The position numbers and the translations under genes are program-made. A DNA stretch of 64,000 nucleotides from contig CAJFCV020000001.1 in NCBI GenBank assembly GCA_904066235.2, positions 14,193,291-14,257,290 of the forward strand, read 5' to 3'. This DNA comes from Bursaphelenchus xylophilus (lineage: Eukaryota > Nematoda > Chromadorea > Rhabditida > Aphelenchoididae). Below the pieces are notes generated by a model. That model did not search any database, was not told where the DNA came from, and worked only from the letters and a program-made list of their open reading frames with translations. This document shows positions 30,901 through 41,694 of the stretch, one piece after another (position 1 is the stretch's first letter; each line of letters begins with the position of its first letter).

Positions 30901-32979
30901 CAGCTTATACGATCAAACATGTTTCGTCGTATAATATGTCCCCTACATTCACAATTTTAGAACCAGCTTTCTGATAAATGAAGAATAACTAATATAACCA
31001 AAAAGTTTATGGGGAGAAATTATGAATATTGATACGATCAAACATGTTTCATCGTATAATCCGTCCCAGTGACGGATTATACGACTGCACCCCCTCCCCT
31101 CTACCAAATCTCTCACCTGAATAACACTGGGATCGCTTTGGCTGTGATAGGCCACCGGCAAAATCAACGTGTTTTGCGCACCCACGCCCAAAATATTCGA
31201 GATTGCCTTCTGTTGTTGCTGTTGTAATTGCTGCTGAAGCAAGAGTTGTTGCTGTTGCGCTTGTTGCTGAACAATGGCGGCAATGGCGTCGGCAAAGTTC
31301 GGAAGATTGGCGGTGGCGTTGAGGAGGTTTTGGAGGCTGGTTGAAGAGGAGATTGTGGTGGTGGGGGTTTTGTTCGGGGCGCGAGGCTCCTCTTTCGGGG
31401 TTGTGGTGCTTGTTGGGACTGAATCTGCAAAGTTTTTGTTATCAGAAAAGCAAATGAATAGCTATTACAATCGGAAAAGTAAAGCACAACTTTTTTTATC
31501 TATTCATTTGTGTATTGACTGATTAAAAAAAAACAAAAAGTTTCTTTGTGATTGCGTCAGAATTGGTTGCACACCCCGCTAATCACTTCCTGAATTCGCT
31601 GCAAACCGAATATCAGTCAGTCAGGAAAGTAATGAGCACTTTGTCGCATTGAAAATCGCATCACCGCAGAGGAAATGAATTGTGGCGCGGCTTTATTGAT
31701 TTTTTTTATTTTTTTCGCCACTAGGACATTTCATACGATGAAACATGTTTGATCGTATAAAATGTCTCCAAACAAAAATTTTATAGTGGGATTTGGCTTT
31801 CCGCATCAATCGGATGGCCAACTTTTCATGTCTAAAACTGTGAGTGTAAGGGACATTTTAAACGATGAAACATGTTTGATCGTATAAAATGTCTCCAAAC
31901 AAAAATTTTTATAGTGTTATTTGGCTTTTCGCATCAATCGGATGGCCAGCTTTTTATTTCTAAAATCTTGAGTGTAAGGGACATTTTATACGATGAAACA
32001 TGTTTGATCGTATAAAATGTCTCCAAACAAAAATTTTTGTAGTGGTATTTGGCTTTCCGCATCAACCGGATGGCCAACTTTTCATGTCTAGAATTGTGAG
32101 TGTAAGGGACATTTTATACGATGAAACATGTTTGATCGTATAAAATGTCTCCATACAAAAAATTGCGTAAACACAATAACAATCGGCTGTAAAAGTATAG
32201 CTGAAGATTTTAGCTTTCGCTTTGCATAAAAACTCGGGATATTTAACGGTCTTTTTGACGAGATAGCACGCGAGATGCGGAGAGCGGCCAGAGCGAAAGA
32301 CACAGAGAACGCTCCGCCTTCAATTCAGCAACTCGATTGGCTCAGCGAAAGAATGCTCATTACTTTCTTGACAGATTCATAATGATGAAAAATAATTTTC
32401 AAAAAAAAAACTCACCACTTCCATTCTCTTCGGTTTTGCAGTAGAATAGTTGATGCCGTTTTAGGGTCTCGTTTTGAGTGAATTTTAGGCCGCAGTTTTG
32501 ACAAGAGAGTGCTGAAAAATAAAAAACAAACATTATTTCTTATCTTTTTGGGTTTTTAAAAAAAGAAAAAATTATATCAATCTGTCGGGAAAATAATGTG
32601 GATTCGTCGCTCATCATCGTTTTTCGATAGCTAGCCGCGGCTGGAGATGTGGTGTGCCACTGCAAAGAGGGGGTCATTTTTTAGCGACTAATCCACATTA
32701 TTTTACCGACAGACTGATAATGAATAGCAAAAAAAATTTTTTTTGGTCATTTTTTTTTTTATTTTTGAGTTGTAAAAATCTCTAAAAATTCCGCTAACAC
32801 AAACAAAACATCAAAACAAAAACAAAAATTTCCTTTTTCCCAAAAAATAAAACACTTTTTTTATATCAAAGATCGCCCAAGCCTCCCAAAAATCCAAAAA
32901 AAAACTCACTTGGCTCTTCAGTTTTGACGATGGAATGGCCTGCGGTCACATTCATACTCAGCGTCTGGAGCGCCGGCAT
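27996..32979 (-). CDS. FOG/U-shaped-type zinc-finger GATA cofactor
   Basis: Exons (minus): 32910-32979, 32416-32511, 31117-31424, 30154-30437, 29168-29423, 27996-28346; 454 aa, all phases agree. Likely a nuclear co-regulator. Order: a FOG-type C2HC finger (C27, C30, H43, C48); Ser/Thr/Pro-rich region; polyglutamine 108-130; PLDLS at 276-280, the PxDLS motif that binds the corepressor CtBP; a second C2HC-like finger (C301, C303, H316, C321); C2H2 fingers at 343-364 and 372-393; a final CxxC...HxC at 431-449. The C-terminal YYC/FYC fingers and PxDLS together are characteristic of FOG proteins, which bind GATA factors. The start ATG lies 8 nt after a TTCAG acceptor (32988-32990), as expected for spliced-leader trans-splicing; an upstream exon cannot be excluded. 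Upstream DNA is rich in GATAAG sites. Confidence 0.85.
28430..28550 (-). repeat. Dispersed repeat with inverted copy at 39960-40110
   Basis: Shared text in opposite orientation: CGTGAGGAACGAAAAAAA, AGAGGTTTTGTTGTACAAAG, GGCCGTTGGGGCCTCCGAAA. Copy here lies in the last intron of the zinc-finger gene. Confidence 0.6.
28555..28687. mobile_element. CAGTCCGTCGGT-type MITE
   Basis: Left end TATCAGTCCGTCGGTAAAAT and right end TTATTTTCCCGACAGACTCA, core CAGCGACCGATGGGCGCAGC, in the zinc-finger gene intron 5. Confidence 0.8.
28720..29110 (-). repeat. Degenerate GGCCAAAT short tandem repeat
   Basis: About 15 units of 20-30 bp built on TGGCCAAATCGCAAAAAAGT fill the last intron of the zinc-finger gene up to 60 bp from the exon 5 donor. 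Units drift strongly, so several open frames run through it without meaning. Confidence 0.7.
29841..30067. mobile_element. Inverted HP palindrome followed by a full MITE
   Basis: HP at 29841-29883 (GATGAAACATGTTTGATC orientation) is followed by a CAGTCTGTCGGG MITE at 29913-30067 with a GTCGCGACACAATTCATTTT core, in intron 4 of the zinc-finger gene. Confidence 0.8.
30647..31068 (+). repeat. HP palindrome cluster, four copies
   Basis: Copies near 30648, 30764, 30894 and 31030, about 116-136 bp apart, in intron 3 of the zinc-finger gene. Linkers share CCAGCTTTCTGATAGA and ATATAACCAAAAAGTTTATG. The last copy has lost its left arm end. Confidence 0.85.
31613..32376. mobile_element. MITE holding a four-copy inverted HP array and R3
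   Basis: Left end TATCAGTCAGTCAGGAAAGT (31611) and right end TTACTTTCTTGACAGATTCA (32376) belong to one diverged MITE. Inside are HP copies near 31722, 31852, 31976 and 32106, the most regular tandem array in the window (spacing 124-130 bp, linkers almost identical), then inverted R3 at 32210-32300. Lies in intron 2 of the zinc-finger gene. Confidence 0.8.
32577..32717. mobile_element. MITE of the GTGGATTCGTCG subtype
   Basis: Ends TCAATCTGTCGGGAAAATAA and TTATTTTACCGACAGACTGA with AATGTGGATTCGTCG at the left and ATCCACATTATTTT at the right, in intron 1 of the zinc-finger gene. Confidence 0.8.
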
Positions 32980-33189
32980 TCCGGGACCTGAATTTTCGAA
33001 GTGTACAGCGATAAATATCTAATTTCCGATCAATTAGTTTTCGAGGCGCTCGTAAAAATCAACAAATTAATTGTCGAAAAAATCGGGTGGATGACTCAGA
33101 ATCAACTGAAACGATGATAAATAAGCAAGGAGGACATTAGGAGACGGAATAATTACGGAGATACACGGAGAATAACCGGTTTCTGTTTT

Positions 33190-35180
33190 CGCACAGTGCA
33201 AAAATAGAAAACTGATTGCACTGTGCGGAAAAAATAAAAAAGAAAACTTTTGCACTGTCCAATCAGAACAATTGTGACTGCACTGTGCAATCTAAAAAAA
33301 TCTAAAAAAATGATAATTGCACTGTGCAAAAGTAAAAATTTGATTGCACAGTGCGGAGAAACGCCGAAAAAAATTTTGCACTGTGCAATCTAAAAAAATT
33401 GATTGCACAGTGCGAAAGTAAAAAATTGATTGCACAGTGCGGAAAAATTATGAGAAAAGTTTTGCACTGTGCGATTCAAAAACAATAATTGCACAGTGCG
33501 AAGCAAAAAAAAATTATTGCACAGATTAGAACTATTTAGGGGTAGTTCGTGAGGATAAGATCCGGGGATCTCCTAGAAACGACTCGCCAAGCACGTACGA
33601 GTGATAAGTTTATCCAAACCAAACGATACAACTGGGGAAAATACCAAAACAAGAGTAAATAAGTCAATGAACCAAGACCAAACTGTAACAAACAGATAAT
33701 ACTCGGGCTCACGCCCTCGCGCGTCCTTCTTCTGTTCTCCTTCTATCCGTCTTCAACCTCTAGCCAAATCCTGTCCTATATCTCCATCTATCCTTTGTCT
33801 AATATCTGAATTCCTTCTTCTTCGTGGATCCTATTGTAGTTGCTGCAGAATGCCAATAAGTGTTTCCGTGGTGAGACCATTTCCGGGTATCCATGCGGGT
33901 TGCTCTTGAGGTTCCGCTGGCTCCAAAGGTGTTGACGGGCTCCAAATGTGTTTGAACTTGTGATCGTTGGTCATGGTGCTGGCCTAGGTCCTACTACAGT
34001 GCGAAAAAGTCGATAAGAAATTTTTTGCACAGTGCGATTGAAGCGATTTTGATTGCACTGTGCAATCAAAAAAAGTGATAATTGCACTGTGCAAAAGTAA
34101 AAATTTGATTGCACTGTGCGGAAAGAAGGATAAGAAAACATTTGCACAGTGCGATTGGAGCGATTTTGATTGCACTGTGCAATCAAAAAAAGTGATAATT
34201 GCACTGTGCAAAAGTAAAAATTTGATTGCACTGTGCGGAAAGAAGGATAAGAAAACATTTGCACAGTGCGATTGGAGCGATGTTGACTACACTGTGCAAT
34301 CTAAAAAAATGATAATTGCACTGTGCGAAAAAATGATAAGAAAAATTCTGCACTGTGCGATTGATCGGAAGGGTTGAGACTGCACAGTGCAAAAGTTAAA
34401 ATTTGATTGCACAGTGCGAAAAAGTCGATAAGAAATTTTTTGCACAGAGCGATTGAAGCGATTTTGATTGCACTGTGCAATCAAAAAAGTGATAATTGCA
34501 CTGTGCAAAAGTAAAAATTTGATTGCACTGTGCGATTGATCGGAACGGTTGAGACTGCACAGTGCAAAAGCAAAAAAATTATTGCCCAGTGCGAAAAAGT
34601 GGATAAAAAAATCTTTTCACAGTGCGATTGAAGCGATTTTCACTGCACTGTGCAATCTAAAAAAGTGATAATTGCACTGTGCAAAAATAAAAAATTGATT
34701 GCACAGTGCAAAAAATTGATAAGAAAAATTCTGCACTGTGCGATCGATCGGAAGGTTGAGACTGCATAGTGCATACAAAAAACGATGATTGCAAAGTGAA
34801 AAAAATAAAAATTTGATTGTGCGCAACAAAATGATGAGCACTGTGAGATCGGAAGTATTATTGTAACTGCACAGTGCAACCTAAAAACGTTCATTGCACT
34901 GTGCAAAAATCGCAAAATTGATTGCACTGTGCAAAAAAAGGTAACCAAAAAACTCTTGCACTGTGCGATCAGAGCAATTGCCACTGCACAGTGCGAACTT
35001 TTGAACAATCAAATTTTGAATAGTGCGAAAAAAAGAAAAGAAATTGCACCGTTTATGAGGAGACATTTTATACGACCAAACATGTTTCGTCGTATAATAT
35101 GTCCCCTACAATTACAACCTTTGACATAGAAAGCAAAAAGAAAAATCGAAAAATTTTATTTTGCACAGTGCGAAGGACCA
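33190..35180. repeat. Palindromic GCACTGTGC satellite
   Basis: More than 60 occurrences of the 9-11 bp near-palindrome TGCACTGTGCAA / TTGCACAGTGCG recur every 20-40 bp through 33190-33530 and 33990-35180. A higher-order unit of about 117 bp is near-identical in tandem at 34060-34290. Spacers read AATCAAAAAAAGTGATAATT and GGAAAGAAGGATAAGAAAAC. The same word occurs singly at 17480, 29790, 37165, 46560-46640, 48955 and 59690. Confidence 0.9.
33540..33985 (-). other. Unique insert interrupting the satellite
   Basis: About 450 bp with higher GC and no GCACTGTGC words. On the minus strand an ATG near 33975 starts a 47-codon frame with EPAEPQEQPAW and LTTETLIGILQQLQ, a style seen at the start of retroelement Gag proteins, and it soon stops. 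It could be a retroelement leader fragment; nothing else supports it. Confidence 0.3.
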
Positions 35181-35689
35181 AAAATCCCAAAAAATTTTTT
35201 TATCCCAAAAAATTGACAAAAATTCGACGTATTTAAAAGGTCAAAGTGCGTTGTAAAGAGTCATCATGTTGACCAGACACTCGTATCGCCCGCAAATTTC
35301 GATAATTCCGGCGAGTCTGACAGCCCCTCTCTCCTGGAAATCGACAGGTTTTGAGCCGATAAACGAACCAAAAGATGATCGTCCTATCACTCGCTGGACA
35401 TAAAGTTGAGGGAGCGGTTGATAAGACAAGCTGCCACGTCGATAAGAACCAAAAATGGAAAGGGGAAGATTATTCCATATGGTCTATAAGTTGATGAGTA
35501 TTCGGCTATAAAATTGCGATGAGAATTGATCAAAATCGCACTCAAATCATTATGAACTTTGAGGAAACTTTAAATAAAATTTTGTCCACGATATTTTCAA
35601 GATTTGTGGACCGCGGTTTGCAGAAATAACAGAGATTTTTAGTTGGAAAGTCAATAAAATTTTGAAATTTTTCTGCTACTTTTTGCCAC

Positions 35690-35978
35690 GACAAATTTAG
35701 GTCTTATTTCTACTGGACAGCACAACATTTCCACAAAAATTCAATTGATTCCGTACGAAATTGGCAGAGATATCGCCAAAAATTAATTTCCCTTTGACCG
35801 CTCTCCGCCTTTCGCGTACTCTCTCGCCAAAAATACCGTTGAATATCTCGGCTGTCTCTACAAAGTGCAAGCTAAAACGTTCAACTACACTTTTATAGCC
35901 TATTTTTAGCGTTTTTGCAAAATTTTCTTGATGGAGACATTTTATACGATCAAACATGTTTCATCGTATAAAATGTCC
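35690..35978 (+). repeat. R3-HP composite
   Basis: R3 from CTTATTTCTACTGGACAG through GACCGCTCTCCGCCTTTCGC and GTTGAATATCTCGG is followed by an HP palindrome at 35933-35978. The best template for a composite consensus. An inverted R3 without HP lies at 36800-36980. Confidence 0.75.
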
Positions 35979-37479
35979 TAGTGGCGAAAAAGTCATCAAA
36001 TCGGGATTAGTTTGGTTTTGGTAAAAATATTTGACCAAAATTTGCAAAAAACTTGGTCATAGCCTCAGGTATTTTGCGATAATTTTCAAAAAAATCCCTA
36101 AAATGATTGCTTTTTCAAAAGGGATAGCTAACAATAACATGTGTAGGAATTTATAATACAAAATATACACATTTTTGGCCCTAAACACACCCAGCAAAAG
36201 AAACTTTCATGCGACGGCTAATGCCCTCAGGCAAACCCATTCTCCCGTCATCGTCATCCCATCCCCCATCGATTACCGTAATCACGTCATCGGCGCTAAT
36301 TACAAAGCGCCGCTTCCAACACGCTCCATCACACCTTCACTGCGGCCCAAAAATAGCCGGCCGCCCTCCAACACCCCCGAACAGACGTCAATCGCTGATA
36401 AGCCGCCGACCGTATGACTCGCCTCGATTACAATTTGTTTTGCCGAAGCCGGCCCGGCCGATAAGGCGCGCTGACTTCATGACGCAAATCGCCGCAGCCC
36501 GATATCGATTGATAGAAGCGGTCGGCGGGGCGATAAGCGCGTGGAATGTGCAGGAACATTAAAACGTGGCAGGTCGGGCTTTTGGAGGCTTCGAATCGAG
36601 CCGCTTTCTTGTTGGAACTAATTGATAAGGCGCCGCGACAGCAATGACACTCGGTATTTGGCATTTTTATGACGGAAAAATGGGAAATTTCCAGGAAAAA
36701 CGCAATTTTTTGGAAAGTAATTATCTCAAACAACAATATTCGAATCTAGTCCAAATTTTGAACAAATATTGCCTGAGGCACTCTTATTAATCGCTGAAAA
36801 TTTCAGCTCACAGCTTCCCGAAATAGCCGAGATATTGAACGAACTATGTGGACGAGAGAGTACGCGAGAAGCGGAGAGTGGTGAGAGAAAAACCTCTTTT
36901 TGGCCATATCTTGGCCAATTTTGCGGGGAAAAAATTGATTTTTTGTGGAAATATTATACTTTACGGTAGAAATAACCACAAAGATTTTTGAACCAAAATT
37001 TGAAAAAAAAAATTTGAATTTTTGCAAAATTTCTGGCTAAAAATCTCGGTTATTTCTGCAAAACGCGGTATAAAAATCTCAAACATTGCCTTGAAATTTT
37101 TTTTCCAACATTTTTCATATTTTTTCATCAAAATCAGGTCGTAAAAATTTCTTTTTTTTTTTGCACAGTGCAGTCTCAAATTTTTGAAAATTGCACTGTG
37201 CAATCAAATTTGCCAACATTTTGCCGGCCAGACGTTTATTTCCCGCCGCTATACGAACCCTATATGCTGTATAGTTTACCTATATGAAACGCGAAAGTTT
37301 GGGGAGAGCCTGCTTATCAATCGCGGCCTCAATCAGCCGCTGATAAGACAATTTTGAAATCACGGTGCGTCGTATGATTCAAACAATTTTTTGGCGAGAT
37401 TTAATCTCAATTCAAAATAATATTATGAATGGTATGAGTCAGTGGGGATTTTTGAAACAATAAGGAGATTTTGGGTGGC

Positions 37480-38010
37480 CTGGAAAATAGAAAAAAAATA
37501 TTTTAAAAAATTTTGAAAAAATAAAAAATTTAAATAAAAATTAAAAATCCAAGGAAACAAAATTAATTTCAAAATACAAAAAAACGAAAAAAATAAAAAA
37601 ATTTAAAAAAAATAAAAATTTCAAAAACAAATTAAAAAATAAAAAAATAAAAAAAATCAAAAATAAAAAAAACAATTCAAAATAAAAATTTTTTAATTTC
37701 GAAAAATCCCAATAAATAAAAAAAAACTCGAAAAAAAAATTTTAATTTCGTTTTTTGAAAAATACAAATTTTTTTAAAAAATATAAAAAATAAAAAAAAA
37801 ATAAAAAATTTAAATAAAAATTAAAAATCCGAGTAAACAAAATTAATTTCAAAATACCAAAAAATCTGAAAAAATCTTAAAATAAAAAAAATAAAAATTT
37901 CAAAAAAATTATTAAAAAATAAAAAAATTAAAAAATCAAAAATAAAAAAATATTGAGTTGATTAAATTTTTTTAATTTCGAAAAATCCCAAAAAATAAAA
38001 AAATCTCGAA
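37480..38010 (+). repeat. A-rich block, ~280-bp unit duplicated
   Basis: The text AAATAAAAATTAAAAATCC, AACAAAATTAATTTCAAAAT recurs at about 37520 and 37805 with the same order of A-rich spacers, giving a two-copy tandem duplication of low-complexity sequence. Confidence 0.6.
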
Positions 38011-39047
38011 AAAAAAACTTTTTGATTTTTACTCAACCTTTCCCGACAAATTCCGTCGCCCATTCGTGTGTTTAGAGCCCTTATCAGAGCCCGTTTCCCA
38101 TCAACAGGCATTTGATGACTTTTTCGGTTTGATAAGCGATAAGCACTGGAATCGGGAAGAAGAAAGGGGCGAAAGACTACAAAAGAAACAATAAAATACA
38201 AGTTGTGCCGGCCGAGTTTGTGTGTTTGCACGAAACATGAGCAGCAATTATAATTTTTTTGAAGCAATTAAAATTTTTTTTTTTTTTTTTATGGAAAAAA
38301 TTGCTTTTTTGGGCAGATTGGTCTTTTCCGTGGAAATACGCCAGAATTTTTATGGGTAGAAACGCAAAAAATTTTGAAATTTTGGTCTTTTTTCGGACTA
38401 AAAATCTCGGTTTTTCTATCCTAAATTTATTTTTATTTATTTTATTTTTTTTTTTATTTGTTTTATTTCTGCAAAACGCGAGATAAAAATTCAAAAAAAA
38501 CTTAAAAAATATTTAAAAAAAAATTAAAAAATTTTTTTTTTCACAAAAAATTTCAAATTTTAGCCAATTTTCTGTCTAAAAATCTCCATTTTTTCCGCAA
38601 AGCGCGAGCTAAAAATCTCGAAAATATCTTTAAAAAATACTCTCCAACTTTTCCTCAAATTTCACAAAACCCTAATCTCCTTTTCCACAACCCTTTTCCC
38701 AGCTGAAAACCACTCTTTGACCCAACCCAGCCCCTTTTTCCGGTGGCGTCATACGCCGCTTTAGTCATTTTTTACCCTCTTTTGCCTCCGGCGAAACAAT
38801 CCCTTATCGGGGCGGCGAATCAGCGGCCCAAGTTTGGGCCGAGAATTTTATCAGCGCAAGCAATCGGGCCAAGATAAATGGCCAGAGGCCAACGCGGCCG
38901 CTAATACCAATAAACGGAGTTGATATGGGAATATTGTTTTTTTGACGGGCCTTATCGAGATTCCTGGTATTGCACAACGGAAGGGATTGTTGAGGAGTTT
39001 ATACTGTAGAGGGCTTGGAAAAATGGAGAGGTTATATCAGTTATATA

Positions 39048-39154
39048 TCAGTGTGTCGGGAAAATAATGAGCACCTCATCGCCATCGAGAAAATGAATTG
39101 TGTCGCAACAAAAGCAAATTTTTTTCACTCCTCATTATTTTTCCGACAGACTGA
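39048..39154. mobile_element. CAGTGTGTCGGG-type MITE, short form
   Basis: Ends TCAGTGTGTCGGGAAAATAA and ATTATTTTTCCGACAGACTGA with a reduced core (CGAGAAAATGAATTGTGTCG). A related end without its partner follows at 39480-39548. Confidence 0.8.
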
Positions 39155-39180
39155 CAGTGTTGCAAAAAAAACTTTCTTAC

Positions 39181-39478
39181 GTGGAGACATGTTATACTGT
39201 CAAACATGTTTCATCGTATAAAATGTCTCCGCCAACGAAGCTTTTGATGTAATCATGTGCACCACAGGTGAATAAAAATGCTGATTTTACAGTTTGAAAT
39301 GGCTGTTGCAAAGACATTTTATACTATCAAACATGTTTCGTCGTATAAAATGTCTGCGCCAATGATGTCGTTGATGTAATCATGTGCACAACAGGTAAAT
39401 AAAAATGCTGATTTTACAGTTTGAAATGGCTGTTGCAGAGACATTTTATACGATCAAACATGTTTCATCGTATAAAAT
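39181..39478 (+). repeat. HP palindrome cluster, three copies
   Basis: Copies near 39182, 39311 and 39438, spacing 127-129 bp; linkers share GATGTAATCATGTGCAC, ACAGGTGAATAAAAATGC. The third is cut after the right arm by a MITE half. Confidence 0.85.
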
Positions 39479-39959
39479 CAAATTGCTTTCCACTTCAGCG
39501 ACGCGAATGGCGCAGCGACATTATCCTCATTATTTTCCCGACAGACTGTTTATTACTTTGCGCAAAAAGTCCTGAGAATTCATCGCGGCCACGAATTGAT
39601 GCGATTTTCGTTTTGATAGAGTACTCGCTATTTTCCCGTCAGACTGATAGTTTACAAAAAATATTAAAAAATGCTAAATTTTATTATATTTATGGATAAA
39701 AACGTAAAAAATTTATAAAATTTCAAAAAAAAATTAAATAATATCTTTAATTCATGAAATAATCTCCACGTCCCTCTCCAAAAAAATGGCCATTTTTTAT
39801 CTGATTTTCTCAAAATTTGGGCCTTTTTTGAGGCTTGCCCGCCTCCAAAAATATCTCCGTTTCAAGTCGAGATCGGGGAATGATAAGATCCGGCAAAGAG
39901 AAGGGGGGCCATCCAGGAAATAAGGCAATCAAATTCGAAGGGAAAGCGTTATTTTTCCG

Positions 39960-40110
39960 GACAGACTGATAGTGAAAAACCCCTCTATAACGAACAGTTT
40001 CAGAGGCCCCAAAAGTCAATTTTCGGCCAAGCCTCCGTACAACGAAACCTCTCCAAAACAAATCATTTTTTTCGCTCCTTACGGTTCATTGTACAGAGAT
40101 TTGGCTCCAT
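39960..40110 (+). repeat. Dispersed repeat, inverted partner of 28430-28550
   Basis: Contains CCCCTCTATAACGAACAG, CAGAGGCCCCAAAAGTCAAT and CTCCTTACGGTTCATTGTAC. It starts inside a MITE end (CGGACAGACTGATAG at 39959). Confidence 0.6.
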
Positions 40111-40530
40111 TCTTTGTTGGCTTCAAACTCTCCAACTGTACTACCAAAACACCGAAGCCTTGGTTGATAATACAAACATTTCCCTTTTCCTTCGATTGCG
40201 GCAAACGCAGATTCTAATCTCTGCCTGCCTTTTCCGATCAGATCACCGTCAAAATCGGGAAGGTCGCGGTCAGGTCAATCTAGTGTAAATGACACGATTA
40301 AAGAAGGCAAAGCGTTTTGGTAAGGTCACAGGTGTTCAGGGTAAAATACGGAAGAGCAGAATTAAAGTAGATTAGTTATTCAAATCGACCAAAAGAATTG
40401 AGTAAAAAATCGACCGAAATTATTGACTAAAGATTGACCAAAAATTCGACCAGAATTGTCGACTAAAAACCGGCAAAAATGGGCAAAAAATCTGCCAAAA
40501 TTATCGACTCAAAAATCGACTAAAAAGATC

Positions 40531-41572
40531 GGGGTAATCGACGGTGCCGATTTCGAAAATGATTCTTATTTTTTGTGATTTTTACTTTTTTGTGGTCAAA
40601 GAGTGCATTGAAGTGTACATCGACACCCTTTCTTTGTCATCTTTTGCGCCGGGAAGAATAAGAGAACTGATCCTTCTTTTCATTGGGAACAAAGGAGATC
40701 CAAGAATACAAGAATTCATCACATATGTTTTTGTATAAATCATTATAATTCTTAATTCAAAGAGTTCGAAACAAAGTCGAGCGAACCCGAGCTTGCAAGA
40801 CAGCGACGTAGAAGTCGAAGATGTAGATGCTCCTGTTCGTCAAGAAATTGAAAGTAATGGAAATAGATTCAACCGTTCAGCCAGGCCCCGACACGAGTAT
40901 CATGAAGTCCAGCGGTTTGAGTCGGCAGAAGCGTTTCAAGAGTGGTGGGTATCAACAGGGAGTGAAATTGGAGTCAGAAAAGAAGCACACGACTAGCGAG
41001 ACTACGCGGAAAACAGATTTAAAGTAAGTCTTTTGGATTTGGAATAATCCGAAGTAATTTTAGGTTTTTATCGTCTCAAAATCCAGTATGCGCTTTACAT
41101 GCACATGCCCCGAAGGTACCAAGAAGAACCGATGTCAGCATGCAGTCTTCATCGAATGCAAGCTCAACTTGGGCAATATCCCCCAGATGCCATGGCACCA
41201 ACTTCAGCCAAAGAAGAAAAGAGGCCGTCCACGGAAAGCAATAACGCAAAGTCAAGCTTCAAGATCCAGAGTACAACTTCAGTCCCAGTTCGCAGCTTCC
41301 TCGCCAAGACGACTTCAAACTGATGCACCCTCGACATCCACAGGTTTTGGATTTTCCGTATTCTCCATTGAACCCTCATGAAATTAGTATCACGTATTTT
41401 AAAACGTGTAATATGCGTAATTCTTGCAAGCAGCGTTTTCAGTAACTCAAGCTTGACAATTTTCGGCAAAAAAAATGAAAATGATACTGCTTCACCACAC
41501 TCTTTGACCACAGAAAAGTAAGAATCACAAAAAATAAGAATCATTTTCGAAATCAGCACCGTCCATTACCCG
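40531..41572. mobile_element. Mutator-like element with SWIM-protein remnant
   Basis: Inverted ends of at least 75 bp: left GGGTAATCGACGGTGCCGAT, TTCGAAAATGATTCTTATTT, GTGGTCAAAGAGTG; right is the complement with few changes. The interior holds a broken two-exon gene (40770-41381). The word GTGCTGATTTCGAAAATGA is also in the ends of the element at 57279-58093, so both belong to one family. Exact outer ends and target duplication were not resolved. Confidence 0.75.
40770..41381 (+). pseudogene. SWIM zinc-finger/AT-hook transposase-like remnant
   Basis: Exon to 41023, 40-bp intron, exon 41064-41381; the frame continues across the junction in phase 0. It reads FESAEAFQEWWVSTG, then a SWIM motif FTCTCPEGTKKNRCQHA (CxC...CxH) as found in Mutator transposases, then an AT-hook KKKRGRPRK and a Ser/Gln-rich tail. 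A TAG at 40994-40996 interrupts the frame between the two conserved parts, and no catalytic DDE region is present, so it is a decayed internal derivative. Confidence 0.7.
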
Positions 41573-41694
41573 TATTTCCAATATTTCCTCAAAAAACTTA
41601 CTGCAAATACTATTTTACACTACGATGTAACTTATTTTACTTGTAAAGTTACTTATTAATCAATTTTTACTACTTCCATGCATTATTTTTACAA

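Larger units (their letters stand above)
36390..39890. promoter_or_regulatory. GATA-site-rich region upstream of zinc-finger gene
   Basis: WGATAAG-type sites occur at about 36396, 36460, 36530, 36620, 37312 (inverted), 37346, 38083 (inverted), 38132-38145 (two adjacent), 38803 (inverted), 38855 (inverted), 38871, 38953 (inverted) and 39878. They sit in short GC-richer islands (36170-36660, 37215-37380, 38035-38165, 38700-38970) separated by A-rich repeats. GATA factors bind this word; in nematodes it drives gut and hypodermal genes. The nearest gene reading away from it is the FOG-type cofactor. Enhancer role is inferred. Confidence 0.5.

Noticed and set aside
33971..35008. Several 60-120 codon frames with repeated IALC/TVQS-like words
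   Set aside because: They are translations of the GCACTGTGC satellite; frames arise because the spacers lack stops.
33190..35180. CRISPR-like look of short palindromic repeats with spacers
   Set aside because: The genome is eukaryotic, repeats are 9-11 bp and degenerate, spacers are irregular and not unique, and there are no cas genes.
35241..35429. Minus-strand 62-codon frame ending NMMTLYNAL
   Set aside because: Its composition is protein-like, but it has no splice partners or recognisable motif; kept only as a note.
36175..36562. GC-rich open frames on both strands near 36.2-36.6 kb
   Set aside because: The region is better explained as a non-coding island with GATAAG sites; frames lack splice context and end at random stops.
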